A DNA stretch of 64,000 nt from Candidatus Gastranaerophilales bacterium (GCA_944322545.1 CALUPF010000010.1:1-64000), one strand, 5' to 3'. Positions 36,790-45,814 are shown, counted from the first letter of the stretch. Program-made: numbers and translations. The notes: generated by a model not told the origin, from the sequence alone.

Positions 36790-36824
36790 AAAAAAGACCT
36801 CTTAAAATTAAGAGGTCTTTTTTC
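36788..36824. terminator. Bidirectional terminator, 36268 gene / rplR
   Basis: A 15-bp perfect stem AAAAAAGACCTCTTA / TAAGAGGTCTTTTTT with a 4-base loop ends both the 36268 gene and the ribosomal protein cluster. Confidence 0.95.
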
Positions 36825-36841
36825 TTTCTCTATAACCTAAA

Positions 36842-37210
36842 TTAGAAGTTTAAGCCTGCTTCTCTAGCAGCATCAGCTAAAGCTGAAACTCTACCGTGAT
36901 AAAGGAATCCGCCTCTATCAAATACACAGTCTTTAACACCAGCTTTAAGAGCTTTTTGAGCAATAGCTTCACCAACAACTTTAGCAGCATCAATGTTACC
37001 ACCGTGAGCTAATTTTTCTCTTAAATCTTTATCGATAGAAGAAGCTGAACAGATAGTTACTTTATTTACATCGTCAATCAATTGAGCATAAATGTGTTTT
37101 GTACTTCTGTAAACAGCCAATCTTGGGCATTCAGGAACGCCACTGATTTTTTTTCTAACTCTGATGTGTCTTCTTCTGTTTTGTTCTTTTCTGTTTTTTA
37201 ATTTAATCAT
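36842..37210 (-). CDS. rplR: 50S ribosomal protein L18
   Basis: L18 binds 5S rRNA in the large subunit. The 122 residues are full length, with [19 protein letters not shown] (about 12-30) and the C-terminal [20 protein letters not shown] typical of the family. AAGGAAAG precedes the ATG. It is the last gene of the cluster: rpsE, rpmD, rplO and secY do not follow. A hairpin separates it from rplF, so it may have its own promoter. Confidence 0.98.
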   Translation of the reverse strand: MIKLKNRKEQNRRRHIRVRKKISGVPECPRLAVYRSTKHIYAQLIDDVNKVTICSASSIDKDLREKLAHGGNIDAAKVVGEAIAQKALKAGVKDCVFDRGGFLYHGRVSALADAAREAGLNF

Positions 37211-37320
37211 TTTTCTTTCCTTTCACCGAAGCCTTCTTACTGAGAATTTTGATTTTATTCAAATGTTCTATAAGGGCTTATACCGGCTTTAATAAACTAT
37301 ACGTTTTTAAATTATTATAT

Positions 37321-37358
37321 AAAAGACCTCAGTTATCAAGTAACTGAGAGCCTTTTAT
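37321..37358 (-). terminator. Terminator-like hairpin between rplF and rplR
   Basis: On the minus strand CTCAGTTA / TAACTGAG forms a perfect 8-bp stem with a 5-base loop. It extends outward to AAAAGG / TCTTTT with a bulge and is followed by T-rich sequence. It sits in an unusual 154-base gap inside an otherwise tight cluster. Confidence 0.65.
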
Positions 37359-37364
37359 TAATTC

Positions 37365-37907
37365 CTATTTTTTACCAGTTTTACCAGCTTTACGTCTTAC
37401 GTATTCGCCTTCATATCTAACACCTTTTCCTTTGTAAACTTCAGGTGGACGTTTGCCTCTGATTTCAGCAGCAACATCGCCAACCATTTGTTTGTTAGAA
37501 CCAGTTACTGTGATTTTTGTGTTAGCTTCAACAGCAATTTTAATTCCTTCTGGAGGAGTGATTAAAATTGGGTGAGAATAACCTAATACTAAGTTAAGAT
37601 TAGAACCTTCCATGTTAGCTCTGTAACCAACACCTTGAATTTCTAATTTTTTAGTGAATCCGTTTTTAACACCTTCAACAGCATTGTGGATTAAAGTTCT
37701 AGACAATCCCCATAAAGCTCTAGCTTTTCTGTCGTTGTGATCAGCTATATCAACAATGATTTCATTTCCTTCAAGTTTTAAAATAATTTCAGGACGAACT
37801 TCAACTGTTTCTGTACCCAAAGGTCCTTTAGCTGTAACAACCTGACCGTCGATTTTAACTTCAACGCCGTCTGGTATTATAACAGGTTTTTTACCTATAC
37901 GTGACAT
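37365..37907 (-). CDS. rplF: 50S ribosomal protein L6
   Basis: L6 lies near the factor-binding site of the large subunit. The 180 residues begin MSRIGKKPVIIPDGVEVKI and end with RGKRPPEVYKGKGVRYEGEY, the family C-terminal signature. GGAG is 8 bases before the ATG. rpsH is 53 bases upstream. Confidence 0.98.
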   Translation of the reverse strand: MSRIGKKPVIIPDGVEVKIDGQVVTAKGPLGTETVEVRPEIILKLEGNEIIVDIADHNDRKARALWGLSRTLIHNAVEGVKNGFTKKLEIQGVGYRANMEGSNLNLVLGYSHPILITPPEGIKIAVEANTKITVTGSNKQMVGDVAAEIRGKRPPEVYKGKGVRYEGEYVRRKAGKTGKK

Positions 37908-37960
37908 TTCTTTATCTCCAATTAATTTATTAACTAATAATTTATAAAATAGCGACTAGA

Positions 37961-38356
37961 CTACCATACGTAACAAATAATTTCGCCGCCTAAATTTTCT
38001 TTTCTAGCTTTTCTGTCAGTCATAAGACCTTTGCTTGTAGAAATAATAGCAATACCTAAACCACCAAATACTTGAGGAAGGTCTTTTGCTTTAGAGTATA
38101 CTCTTAAACCAGTTTTAGAAATTCTTTTTAAGTTAGAAATAACAGGTTTATTAGCTTCATCATATTTCAAAGTGATTGAAAGAACTTTGAACTTTCCAAC
38201 TTCTTTTTCTGTGTAATCAGTGATGTAACCTTCTTCTTTCAAAACTTTAGCTAATTCAACTTTAAGTTTTGATGAAGGCATTTCAACTTCTTCATGAGAA
38301 ACGATATTAGCGTTTCTGATTCTAGTTAGCATATCTGCTATTGGATCTGTAAACAT
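37961..38356 (-). CDS. rpsH: 30S ribosomal protein S8
   Basis: S8 binds the central domain of 16S rRNA and in E. coli also represses its own operon. The 131 residues begin [17 protein letters not shown] and carry the C-terminal [29 protein letters not shown] precedes the ATG. A strongly structured non-coding segment lies just upstream, which could be an S8 or other control site. Confidence 0.98.
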   Translation of the reverse strand: MFTDPIADMLTRIRNANIVSHEEVEMPSSKLKVELAKVLKEEGYITDYTEKEVGKFKVLSITLKYDEANKPVISNLKRISKTGLRVYSKAKDLPQVFGGLGIAIISTSKGLMTDRKARKENLGGEIICYVW

Positions 38357-38411
38357 AATATTTTCCTTTTCTTAGAAACAACAAAAGCATAAAATACTTT
38401 TGATGTTCCTT

Positions 38412-38479
38412 CTTTACTACTTACTTGAACATTACCCTGCTTCGATTGCTCGAAACTTCAGTCAGGCAGTATAGTAAAG
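38412..38479 (-). ncRNA. Structured mRNA element between rpsN and rpsH
   Basis: On the minus strand CTTTACTA (38472-38479) pairs exactly with TAGTAAAG (38412-38419). Inside, CCTG pairs with CAGG, and at the tip TTCGA pairs with TCGAA around GCAA, a GNRA tetraloop. A second short hairpin (CAAAAG / CTTTTG) follows before the rpsH ribosome site. The gap is 133 bases, long for this cluster. It is probably a cis-regulatory or processing site for rpsH. Confidence 0.6.
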
Positions 38480-38489
38480 CCTTTGGTTG

Positions 38490-38696
38490 TTACCAGCTGG
38501 CTTTTACTACACCGGGTAATAAACCTTCATGAGCCATTTTTCTCAAACAGATTCTACAAAGACCGAAGTCTCTGTGATATCCGTGAGGACGGCCGCATAC
38601 AGAACATCTATTATGAAGTCTTACTCTAGGATATTTTCCTTTAGAGACAAGATATTCTCTTTTTAGTTCTTTAGCTATCATTGATTTTTTAGCCAC
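38490..38696 (-). CDS. rpsN: 30S ribosomal protein S14, zinc-binding type
   Basis: S14 helps assemble the 30S head. This 68-residue protein is a zinc-binding (type Z) form: [20 protein letters not shown] supplies the four cysteines, and the C-terminus [10 protein letters not shown] is typical. It is slightly longer than the common 61-residue form through an N-terminal extension. AAAAAAGGAG precedes the ATG. It sits in the normal place between rplE and rpsH. Confidence 0.97.
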   Translation of the reverse strand: MAKKSMIAKELKREYLVSKGKYPRVRLHNRCSVCGRPHGYHRDFGLCRICLRKMAHEGLLPGVVKASW

Positions 38697-38754
38697 GATT
38701 TTCTCCTTTTTTATGCAAATTTTGCATTAACTTTTTATTTATTATATTCAAGCA

Positions 38755-39318
38755 TTAAGCTTGTGATTTCTTTTTAAATGGCATTCCTAATTCAGTTAAC
38801 AATGCTCTAGCTTCTTCATCAGTTTTAGCAGTTGTGATGATAGAAATGTTCATACCAAATACTGCATCAACTTCGTCGTAAGAAATTTCAGGGAACAATG
38901 TTTGTTCTTTTAAACCTAATGTATAGTTACCTCTGCCATCAAAACTTTTAGAAGAAATACCTCTAAAGTCACGGATTCTTGGAAGAACTACACAAATAAG
39001 TTTTTGCAAGAAATCATACATTCTTTCGCCTCTGAGAGTAACCATACAACCAACTGGCATACCTTCTCTCAATTTGAAAGATGAAATTGATTGTTTTGCT
39101 TTTGTAATAACTGCTTTTTGCCCAGCTATTTTTGTTAATTGTTTTACAATTGTTTCAGCTAATTTAGAGTTATGACAAGCTTCACCAACACCCATATTGA
39201 TAACAATTTTGTTCAATCTTGGGATTTGGTTAACATTTTCATAACCAAACTGAGATTTTAAAGATTCTTTTACTTCTTCTTCGTATCTTACTTTTAAGTC
39301 TTTAGTTAATGTTGTCAT
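38755..39318 (-). CDS. rplE: 50S ribosomal protein L5
   Basis: L5 binds 5S rRNA and contacts the P-site tRNA. I place the start at the ATG 39318 ([16 protein letters not shown]), 5-6 bases after AAGGAAAG; an in-frame ATG at 39351 has no ribosome site. The 187 residues include the motifs [18 protein letters not shown] and [14 protein letters not shown]. Confidence 0.97.
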   Translation of the reverse strand: MTTLTKDLKVRYEEEVKESLKSQFGYENVNQIPRLNKIVINMGVGEACHNSKLAETIVKQLTKIAGQKAVITKAKQSISSFKLREGMPVGCMVTLRGERMYDFLQKLICVVLPRIRDFRGISSKSFDGRGNYTLGLKEQTLFPEISYDEVDAVFGMNISIITTAKTDEEARALLTELGMPFKKKSQA

Positions 39319-39400
39319 TTTTTCTTTCCTTTTCGTAGAATGTACCTTCATTATTGCACAAACATAATATTAATGAATAACAAGGCACCCATACTCAATA

Positions 39401-39751
39401 CTATGCGTCTAATTGTTCACCGCATTTTTTACAAACACGTACTTTCTTGCCATCAACAATTTCATGTTTGATTCTTGTTGCTTTTTCGCAAGAAGAACAA
39501 TATACCATTACCTTAGAAGAATCTACAGGAGCTTCGATTTTATTCAAACCACCTTGGATTCCTGCCATAGGGTTAGGTTTTTGTGCTTTTGTTACCATAT
39601 TTGCACCTTCAACGATTACTTTGTTTTCTGATGCAATGATTTTTTTAACGTTACCGATTTTACCTTTATCTTTACCGGAAGTAAGGATAACTCTGTCACC
39701 GGTTTTGATATGCAAATCGTGTTTTTCTACTGGTTTTTTATTATTTTTCAT
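39401..39751 (-). CDS. rplX: 50S ribosomal protein L24
   Basis: L24 starts assembly of the large subunit. The 116 residues have the KOW motif HIKTGDRVILTSGKDKGKIG near the N-terminus. A C-terminal zinc ribbon is formed by CSSC and CKKC. AAGGAAAG precedes the ATG. It is 82 bases upstream of rplE. Confidence 0.97.
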   Translation of the reverse strand: MKNNKKPVEKHDLHIKTGDRVILTSGKDKGKIGNVKKIIASENKVIVEGANMVTKAQKPNPMAGIQGGLNKIEAPVDSSKVMVYCSSCEKATRIKHEIVDGKKVRVCKKCGEQLDA

Positions 39752-39761
39752 CGTTCTTTCC

Positions 39762-40130
39762 TTATATAACTTCCGGAGCTAAAGAAACAATCTTCATGAA
39801 GTTTTTGTCTCTCAACTCTCTGGCAACCGGTCCAAATACACGAGTACCTCTTGGGTTACCGTCTTTGTTAATAATTACAGCTGCGTTTTCGTCAAATCTG
39901 ATTACAGAGCCGTCAGCACGTTTGATGTCAGCTTTTGTTCTAACAACAACTGCTTTAACAACGTCAGATTTTTTAACAGCCATGTTAGGAGTAGCATCTT
40001 TAACTGTAGCTACTATTACATCGCCAACGTGAGCAAACTTTTTATTAGAACTGCCCATTACACGGATACAAAGAAGTTCTTTTGCACCTGTGTTGTCAGC
40101 TACGACTAATCTAGTTTCTTGTTGTATCAT
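39762..40130 (-). CDS. rplN: 50S ribosomal protein L14
   Basis: L14 lies at the subunit interface. The 122 residues begin [21 protein letters not shown], and the C-terminal signature [20 protein letters not shown] is clear. AAAGGAT lies upstream of the ATG. rplX starts 10 bases after its stop. Confidence 0.98.
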   Translation of the reverse strand: MIQQETRLVVADNTGAKELLCIRVMGSSNKKFAHVGDVIVATVKDATPNMAVKKSDVVKAVVVRTKADIKRADGSVIRFDENAAVIINKDGNPRGTRVFGPVARELRDKNFMKIVSLAPEVI

Positions 40131-40166
40131 TGTTTTAGTATCCTTTTACTTATTCTTTTGAAAAAA

Positions 40167-40412
40167 CTATCTAGCTTTTTCAACTACTTCAGCAATTGTC
40201 CAACGTTTGTCACCAGAAATAGGTTTAGACTCAACGATTCTAACCACATCACCTTCATTGCAAACATTTTCAGCATCATGTGCTTTATATTTTTTGTGAG
40301 TTTCAATGATTTTGTGATATTTCGGGTGTTTGTTATATTCAGCTACGTTTACAACAGCTGTTTTATCCATTTTGTTGCTTACTACAACACCTGTTTTTTC
40401 TTTCTTCGGCAT
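40167..40412 (-). CDS. rpsQ: 30S ribosomal protein S17
   Basis: S17 binds the 5' domain of 16S rRNA. The 81 residues show TGVVVSNKMDKTAVVNV and the family signature EGDVVRIVESKPISGDKRW. The start lies one base after the rpmC stop, so the two are translationally coupled. Confidence 0.98.
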   Translation of the reverse strand: MPKKEKTGVVVSNKMDKTAVVNVAEYNKHPKYHKIIETHKKYKAHDAENVCNEGDVVRIVESKPISGDKRWTIAEVVEKAR

Positions 40413-40413
40413 C

Positions 40414-40608
40414 TTACTTTACCTCTGACTTTTCTTTAATAACTGTCTTAGCTTGAGCGATAACAGTTTTTAGTTGACGTATTTGAGCAGTGTTTTCAAG
40501 TTTTTGCAAAGATTTTTGCAATCTCAAATCAAACAATTGCTTTTTAGTTTCAACTATCAACTCTTTAAGCTCATCTATTGATTTTTCTTTGATTTCTTGT
40601 AATTTCAT
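40414..40608 (-). CDS. rpmC: 50S ribosomal protein L29
   Basis: L29 lies near the peptide exit tunnel. The 64 residues form the typical two-helix hairpin, with KSIDELKELIVETKKQLFDL and NTAQIRQLKTVIAQAKT. AAAGGAAAA precedes the ATG. It lies between rplP and rpsQ as in most bacteria. Confidence 0.97.
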   Translation of the reverse strand: MKLQEIKEKSIDELKELIVETKKQLFDLRLQKSLQKLENTAQIRQLKTVIAQAKTVIKEKSEVK

Positions 40609-40647
40609 TTGTTTTTCCTTTAATTACGATTGGTAATTATGCTTAAA

Positions 40648-41067
40648 CTAAGCTTCTTGAGCTTCTTTTTCAATGATTTTAACGTTGATTGGAAGCTTCT
40701 GAGCTGCTAATTGAAGTGATTCAATAGCAACATCTCTTTGAGGGAATTCAAGTTCAAAGAGAACTCTGCCCGGTTTAACAACAGCTACCCAATATTCTGG
40801 GTTACCTTTACCTTTACCCATACGAGTTTCAGCAGGTTTTGCTGTAATAGGTTTATCCGGGAATATTTTAATCCAAACATTACCGCCTCTTTTGATGTTA
40901 CGAGTCATCGCACGTCTTGCGGCTTCTATTTGTCTTGATGTAATCCAAGCAGGATCGCAAGCTACTAGACCAAAGTTACCAAACTCAAGTTTTGTTCCTC
41001 TAGTTTCGTGGCCTTTCATTCTGCCTTTCATTTTTTTACGATATTTTGTCTTTTTGGGCATTAACAT
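40648..41067 (-). CDS. rplP: 50S ribosomal protein L16
   Basis: L16 is close to the A-site and peptidyl transferase centre. The 139 residues show [20 protein letters not shown] and the C-terminal signature [25 protein letters not shown] is about 10 bases before the ATG at 41067; a second in-frame ATG (codon 3) is too far from it. Confidence 0.98.
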   Translation of the reverse strand: MLMPKKTKYRKKMKGRMKGHETRGTKLEFGNFGLVACDPAWITSRQIEAARRAMTRNIKRGGNVWIKIFPDKPITAKPAETRMGKGKGNPEYWVAVVKPGRVLFELEFPQRDVAIESLQLAAQKLPINVKIIEKEAQEA

Positions 41068-41109
41068 TTTAGTGTCGCTCCTAATTATTGTTTTGTATTA
41101 ATTTACTAC

Positions 41110-41844
41110 TTATTCGGCAGCAGCTTCAGAATTTCTTTTTCTTCTTCTTCCGCCTAATTGTTTTTCTTCATGGTTGTTAGCTTTTTTAGCTTTGATGTTC
41201 ATATCTGCTTTTTCACCAGGCATTAAGTTACCTTTGAAAATCCAAACTTTAACACCGATTTTACCCATGATTGTATCAGCTTCTGCGAAACCATAATCAA
41301 CATCAGCTCTAAGAGTTTGAAGAGGTATTCTACCTTCTTTAACCCATTCGCTTCTAGCGATTTCAGCACCACCCAAACGACCTGATACCATGATTTTGAT
41401 ACCTTGAACACCAGATCTCATTGTTCTTTGGATAGCTTGTTTCATAGCTCTTCTGAATGCGATACGTTTTTCTAATTGAAGAGCAATGTTTTCTGATACT
41501 AATTGAGCATCTGCATCAGCTCTTGCTACTTCAACAACGTCGATAGAAACTGTTCTGTTAACAAGTTTTGCAACATCAGCTCTCAATTCTTCGATACCTT
41601 GACCGCCTCTACCAACAACAATACCAGGTTTAGCTGTTACTACTGTGATGTTAACGTTTTGAGCTTTTCTATCAATTAATATCTTAGAAATGCCAGCTGC
41701 ATACAATCTTTTCTTGATGTATTTTCTTAATTTATCGTCTTCTTTAACGAATACAGGATAATCTTTTCTTTTAGCATACCATGTGCTTTCCCAAGGTTCG
41801 ATTATACCTACTCTGAATCCTTTTGGATGTGTCTTTTGTCCCAA
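41110..41844 (-). CDS. rpsC: 30S ribosomal protein S3
   Basis: S3 lines the mRNA entry path. The 244 residues begin [20 protein letters not shown] after the start codon. A KH domain with [17 protein letters not shown] and the C-terminal domain ([14 protein letters not shown]) follow, then a basic tail. The start codon is TTG, 6 bases after a strong AAGGAGG. No ATG is available near that site, so TTG is real. Confidence 0.97.
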   Translation of the reverse strand: MGQKTHPKGFRVGIIEPWESTWYAKRKDYPVFVKEDDKLRKYIKKRLYAAGISKILIDRKAQNVNITVVTAKPGIVVGRGGQGIEELRADVAKLVNRTVSIDVVEVARADADAQLVSENIALQLEKRIAFRRAMKQAIQRTMRSGVQGIKIMVSGRLGGAEIARSEWVKEGRIPLQTLRADVDYGFAEADTIMGKIGVKVWIFKGNLMPGEKADMNIKAKKANNHEEKQLGGRRRKRNSEAAAE

Positions 41845-41855
41845 GGTCAGCCTCC

Positions 41856-42197
41856 TTAATTCTTACTACTTGCTAATTTAACTGTTAAATGAGAAGTTCT
41901 TTTGAGTCTTCTGTAGATTCTGCCTTGAGCTCTCGGTTTACCTCTCTTATATGTCCTGCTTTCATCAGCATAGATTTCTGAAATTTTTAAGTCTTCAGCG
42001 TTTGCACCAAACTTTTCATTGGCATTTGCAATAGCTGCAACCAAGTTTTTTTCAACAACTCTTGCTGCGAAGTAAGGCATAAATTTTAAGATTTTAGCTG
42101 CTTCTAAAGCAGTTTTGCCTCTTAACTCGTTGATTACACGACGCAATTTACGAGCTGGCATACTTATATTTGTTTGTTTTGCCATTGATTCTTGCAT
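41856..42197 (-). CDS. rplV: 50S ribosomal protein L22
   Basis: L22 lines the peptide exit tunnel. The 113 residues have [19 protein letters not shown] near the N-terminus and [17 protein letters not shown] near the C-terminus, including the tunnel-lining loop. AAGGAAG precedes the ATG; the stop of rpsS is 4 bases away. Confidence 0.98.
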   Translation of the reverse strand: MQESMAKQTNISMPARKLRRVINELRGKTALEAAKILKFMPYFAARVVEKNLVAAIANANEKFGANAEDLKISEIYADESRTYKRGKPRAQGRIYRRLKRTSHLTVKLASSKN

Positions 42198-42200
42198 AAT

Positions 42201-42482
42201 TTACTTCCTTTTAGCTGTTTTATCTTGACCTGCATGGCCTCTGAATAACCTTGTAGGTGCAAATTCACCTAATTTATGACCAACCATTTGTTCTGTAATG
42301 TAAACTGGTACATGGCTTTTACCATTGTGAACAGCAATTGTGTGACCTAACATATCTGGTACAATCATTGATGCTCTTGACCAAGTTTTTATTACTTTTT
42401 TCTCTCCAGCTTCGTTCATCTTAGCGATTTTCTTCTGAAGTGATTCTTGTACAAATGGACCTTTTTTTAGCGAACGAGCCAT
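42201..42482 (-). CDS. rpsS: 30S ribosomal protein S19
   Basis: S19 lies in the 30S head near the A-site finger. The 93 residues begin [15 protein letters not shown] and contain [20 protein letters not shown] and [15 protein letters not shown], the family signature. AAGGAG precedes the ATG. Confidence 0.98.
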   Translation of the reverse strand: MARSLKKGPFVQESLQKKIAKMNEAGEKKVIKTWSRASMIVPDMLGHTIAVHNGKSHVPVYITEQMVGHKLGEFAPTRLFRGHAGQDKTAKRK

Positions 42483-42493
42483 TCATTATCTCC

Positions 42494-43327
42494 TTACTTA
42501 TTACGTTTTCTGCCTCTTACAATATACTTGTCAGAGTGTTTATTATTTTTTCTAGTCTTATAACCAAGAGCCGGTTTACCCCATGGAGTTTTTGGGTGTC
42601 CGCCGGGACCTGTTTTACCTTCACCACCACCGTGTGGGTGATCGCAAGGGTTCATAGTAACACCACGAACTGTAGGTCTGATACCTAAGTATCTTGTACG
42701 ACCAGCTTTACCAATTTTCATGTTTTTGAACTCAGCGTTACCTAAAACACCAACAGTTGCTAAACATTCTTTTCTGATCATTCTCATTTCAGAACTTGGT
42801 AATTTGATTGTTACGTAGTTGCCTTCTTTAGCCATTAACTGTGCAGCAGCACCTGCTGTTCTAACTAATTTAGCACCACGACCAGGTATCATTTCAACGT
42901 TGTGTACCATTGTACCTAATGGAATCATTTCTAAAGGTAAAGCATTACCTGTAATGATATCAGCGTTAGGACCAGAAACGATAGTATCACCAACATTCAA
43001 ACCTTGAGGTGTTAAGATATATCTTTTTTCACCATCAGCGTAGAACACTAATGAAATTCTTACGTTTCTGTTTGGATCGTATTCAATAGTTTTAACTACA
43101 CCGGGTACACCGAATTTTTCACGTTTAAAATCGATTACACGGTAAGCTTTTTTAACCCCGCCGCCTTTATGACGACAAGTAATTCTACCGGTATTGTTTC
43201 TACCAGCTTTAGATTTCATTGGCTTCAACAAGGATTTTTCAGGAGTTGAAGTTGTGATTTCAGCGAAATCACATTTTGTCATTCCTCTTTGTCCTGGAGA
43301 AGTCGGATTTATTGTTTTAATACCCAT
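42494..43327 (-). CDS. rplB: 50S ribosomal protein L2
   Basis: L2 is needed for subunit association and peptide bond formation. The start is the ATG at 43327 ([16 protein letters not shown]), preceded by ACAGGAG. The in-frame start at 43357 has no ribosome site and overlaps the gap after rplW. The 277 residues include [16 protein letters not shown] and the C-terminal [15 protein letters not shown] with the functionally important His. Confidence 0.98.
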   Translation of the reverse strand: MGIKTINPTSPGQRGMTKCDFAEITTSTPEKSLLKPMKSKAGRNNTGRITCRHKGGGVKKAYRVIDFKREKFGVPGVVKTIEYDPNRNVRISLVFYADGEKRYILTPQGLNVGDTIVSGPNADIITGNALPLEMIPLGTMVHNVEMIPGRGAKLVRTAGAAAQLMAKEGNYVTIKLPSSEMRMIRKECLATVGVLGNAEFKNMKIGKAGRTRYLGIRPTVRGVTMNPCDHPHGGGEGKTGPGGHPKTPWGKPALGYKTRKNNKHSDKYIVRGRKRNK

Positions 43328-43382
43328 TTTCTTTTGCTCCTGTTTCTTGGGATTCACATAGTCATCGGCATTTCAGCCACCA

Positions 43383-43691
43383 CTATGCTCCTATTAATTC
43401 TTCTATTGGTTCACCCTCAATAGACACGATTGCTTTTTTGCCTGATTGAGTTCTTCCTGCGCTATAACCAACTCTTTTCTCGTGAGAAGGCATATACACA
43501 GTTCTTACTTTTTTAACTTTTCTTCCTGGAAAAGCTAATTCGACAGCTTGAGCTATTTCAACTTTTGTTGCATCTTTTACAACTTCAAAAGTGTATTGTT
43601 GCAAAGTTGTAGCTTCCATAGACTTTTCAGTAATGATAGGTCTTTTAATGATGTCGTATAGTCTTTCTGTATTGTTTTTCAAGTTGCTCAT
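43383..43691 (-). CDS. rplW: 50S ribosomal protein L23
   Basis: L23 surrounds the exit tunnel and is the docking site for trigger factor and SRP. The 102 residues contain LYDIIKRPIITEKSME and the family pattern FEVVKDATKVEIAQAVEL. Its ATG overlaps the rplD stop by one base (TAATG), giving translational coupling. Confidence 0.98.
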   Translation of the reverse strand: MSNLKNNTERLYDIIKRPIITEKSMEATTLQQYTFEVVKDATKVEIAQAVELAFPGRKVKKVRTVYMPSHEKRVGYSAGRTQSGKKAIVSIEGEPIEELIGA

Positions 43692-44326
43692 TATTTCGAC
43701 AACCTTTCTGTAATTTCATTAATTGCTGCTTCTGTAATAATTACGTTATCTGCTTCTAACAAATCTTTTACGTTTAAGTTAGAAGGAAGAATAATTTTAA
43801 CGTTTGGCAAGTTTCTTGCGCTTAGTTCTAAGTAAGCATTTTCAGCTGCTTTTACGTCAGCGATGATAAGAACTTTACCTTCAACTTTAAGAGCCTTCAA
43901 AGTTTCGACCATCAACTTTGTTTTAGGTTCGTTAATTTCTGAGAAATCTTTAACCAAAACAGTATTTTCGATTCTAGCAGATAAAGCTGATTTAAGAGCT
44001 AATCTTCTAGCTTTTGTAGGCATAGAGAAAGAATAATCTCTTGGTTTTGGTCCAAAGATTACGCCACCACCTGCGAATAAAGGTGATCTCAATGAACCAG
44101 CTCTAGCTCTACCAGTACCTTTTTGTTTCCAAGGTTTTCTACCACCACCAGAAACTTCTGCTCTGGTTTTTGCACATGCTGTGCCAGCTCTTCCGTTGTT
44201 TAATTGACGTCTGAGGGCAAGGTGCATTACATGCAAGTTAGGTTCTACGCCGAAGACTTTTTCGTCAAGGGCAATTTGTCCTACTGCACTTCCTTTTGTA
44301 TTTAGTATTGAAACTTCTTTTGTCAT
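43691..44326 (-). CDS. rplD: 50S ribosomal protein L4
   Basis: L4 lines the exit tunnel and in E. coli represses the S10 operon. The 211 residues contain RAEVSGGGRKPWKQKGTGRA (the tunnel loop) and GGGVIFGPKPRDYSFSMP. GAGG lies 10 bases before the ATG. The two structured segments flanking rpsJ could be its targets, but this is inference. Confidence 0.98.
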   Translation of the reverse strand: MTKEVSILNTKGSAVGQIALDEKVFGVEPNLHVMHLALRRQLNNGRAGTACAKTRAEVSGGGRKPWKQKGTGRARAGSLRSPLFAGGGVIFGPKPRDYSFSMPTKARRLALKSALSARIENTVLVKDFSEINEPKTKLMVETLKALKVEGKVLIIADVKAAENAYLELSARNLPNVKIILPSNLNVKDLLEADNVIITEAAINEITERLSK

Positions 44327-44377
44327 TTTTCTTTAACCTCAATTAAATTTTGTGTAATCCTTAAGAGTTTATCTCGA

Positions 44378-45043
44378 CTAGTTCCATTTAACTCTTGAAG
44401 GAACTACTGTAACCATTTTGCCTTCAGGTCCTGGAACAGAACCTTTAACTAATAACAAGTTGCTGTCTTTATCAACTTGAACAACTGTTAATTTAGTAAT
44501 AGTTACTTTTTCATTTCCCATGTTTCCAGCCATTCTTTTACCTTTAATTACACGGCTTGGAGTAGTACCTGCACCGATAGAACCAGGTTCTCTGTGGTTT
44601 TTAGAACCGTGACCCATAGGTCCTCTTGAGAAGTTCCATCTTTTTACTGTACCTTGGAAACCTTTACCAATTGATTTGCCAGTAACGTCAACTTTTTCAA
44701 CGTTTTCTAAAATAGACAAATCAATTTGTTGTCCAACTTTATATTCTGCTGAGTTTTCTACTCTGAATTCCTGTAAATTTCTGAAGTTATCCAATCCGTT
44801 TTTAGCGAAGTGACCGATTTGAGCCTTTGAAAGATGTTTTTCTTTAGCAGGTTCAAAACCAACTTGGATTGCATTGTATCCATCTGTATCAACAGTTTTA
44901 ACTTGAGTAACTGTTAAAGGATCAACTTTGATAACTGTGACAGGAATTGCTAGTCCTTGTTCATCAAAGACTTGTGTCATTCCTAATTTTTTACCAATAA
45001 CGCCTAATCTATTTTTAGACGCTGCTTTAGCGTTTGTAGTCAT
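44378..45043 (-). CDS. rplC: 50S ribosomal protein L3
   Basis: L3 helps start large-subunit assembly. The 221 residues contain GVIGKKLGMTQVFDEQG near the N-terminus and FSRGPMGHGSKNHREPGSIG in the central loop with the methylatable Gln region. AAGGAG precedes the ATG. A structured gap of 126 bases separates it from rpsJ. Confidence 0.98.
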   Translation of the reverse strand: MTTNAKAASKNRLGVIGKKLGMTQVFDEQGLAIPVTVIKVDPLTVTQVKTVDTDGYNAIQVGFEPAKEKHLSKAQIGHFAKNGLDNFRNLQEFRVENSAEYKVGQQIDLSILENVEKVDVTGKSIGKGFQGTVKRWNFSRGPMGHGSKNHREPGSIGAGTTPSRVIKGKRMAGNMGNEKVTITKLTVVQVDKDSNLLLVKGSVPGPEGKMVTVVPSRVKWN

Positions 45044-45169
45044 TTTCTACCTTTCTCCTTGTGAGCGCTACCTTGTGTTACTTTTGGGCGGATGTCCCTG
45101 CCGCCTCCTTTTTGTTGCGGACCCGTAGATCACATTAAATCATATTCAATTGTAATGTGTTAATGTTTC
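45044..45169 (-). promoter_or_regulatory. GC-rich structured gap between rpsJ and rplC
   Basis: This gap is much richer in G and C than the surrounding DNA. On the minus strand GGCGG (45101-45105) pairs with CCGCC (45087-45091) around 9 bases. A preceding CCGC could alternatively pair with the same GCGG, so two exclusive structures are possible. It ends with the AAGGAG of rplC. It looks like a cis-regulatory segment. Confidence 0.45.
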
Positions 45170-45490
45170 TTATAATTTTACTTCAATATCTACACCAGCT
45201 GGCAAGTCCATTCTGCTCAACTCTTCTGTTGTTTGTTGAGTTGGATCATAGATATCGATAATTCTTTTGTGAGTGCGCATTTCGAAATGCTCTCTTGATT
45301 TCTTATCTACGTGAGGTGATCTTAAAACGCAATATAATCTTCTTTTTGTAGGAAGAGGAATAGGACCTGCAACCTTTGCATCAGTTCTTTTTGCTGTTTC
45401 TACGATTTTTTCTGCAGAAACATCAATAAGTTTATGATCATATGCTTTTAAGCAAACTCTGATTCTTTGTCTTTTTTGAGCTGTACTCAT
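45170..45490 (-). CDS. rpsJ: 30S ribosomal protein S10
   Basis: S10 is a 30S head protein and, as NusE, a transcription antitermination factor. The 106 residues show [20 protein letters not shown] and the family signature [28 protein letters not shown] precedes the ATG. It is the first gene of the cluster; rpsL, rpsG, fusA and tuf are not upstream. Confidence 0.98.
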   Translation of the reverse strand: MSTAQKRQRIRVCLKAYDHKLIDVSAEKIVETAKRTDAKVAGPIPLPTKRRLYCVLRSPHVDKKSREHFEMRTHKRIIDIYDPTQQTTEELSRMDLPAGVDIEVKL

Positions 45491-45629
45491 CTGTCGTTCT
45501 TCCTTTGCTTTTACTTGTGTCAGGGTTTTCCCCGACCAGACATCTACTTTTTGTTGGGGTTTCGCACATAAAAACGCGGCACCCGACTAGTGTATTAACT
45601 AACTTATATTAAACAAAATTGCACGTCAA
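45491..45629 (-). promoter_or_regulatory. Promoter and structured leader of the S10 cluster
   Basis: On the minus strand TTGACG (45624-45629) and TATAAG (45603-45608), 15 bases apart, form a likely promoter. The leader of about 105 bases is GC-rich for this genome and holds a 7-bp stem GTCGGGG AAAA CCCTGAC (45519-45536). This fits a ribosomal-protein autoregulatory leader. The remaining stretch to 45778 is AT-rich and I see no gene in it. Confidence 0.5.
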
Positions 45630-45778
45630 CAGTATTTTTACGATTTTTTTTCAAATTTGAAAAAATTTACAAAAGTTTATAAAAACAGATGATTTTTCTT
45701 AATTTTTACCAATCAAGAAAAAAGAATTTGTAACAAAATATTTTTTTATCATTATAAACATTATCAACAACCCAATAA

Positions 45779-45807
45779 TTGCACTAATAAGATTTATTAA
45801 TTATAAT
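45779..45807 (+). promoter_or_regulatory. Promoter placed for a leaderless transcript
   Basis: TTGCAC (45779-45784), a 17-base spacer and a perfect TATAAT (45802-45807) precede the ATG at 45815 by 7 bases. Transcription would begin at or within a base or two of the A of the ATG. No ribosome site exists. Confidence 0.65.
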
Positions 45808-45814
45808 AATTTGT

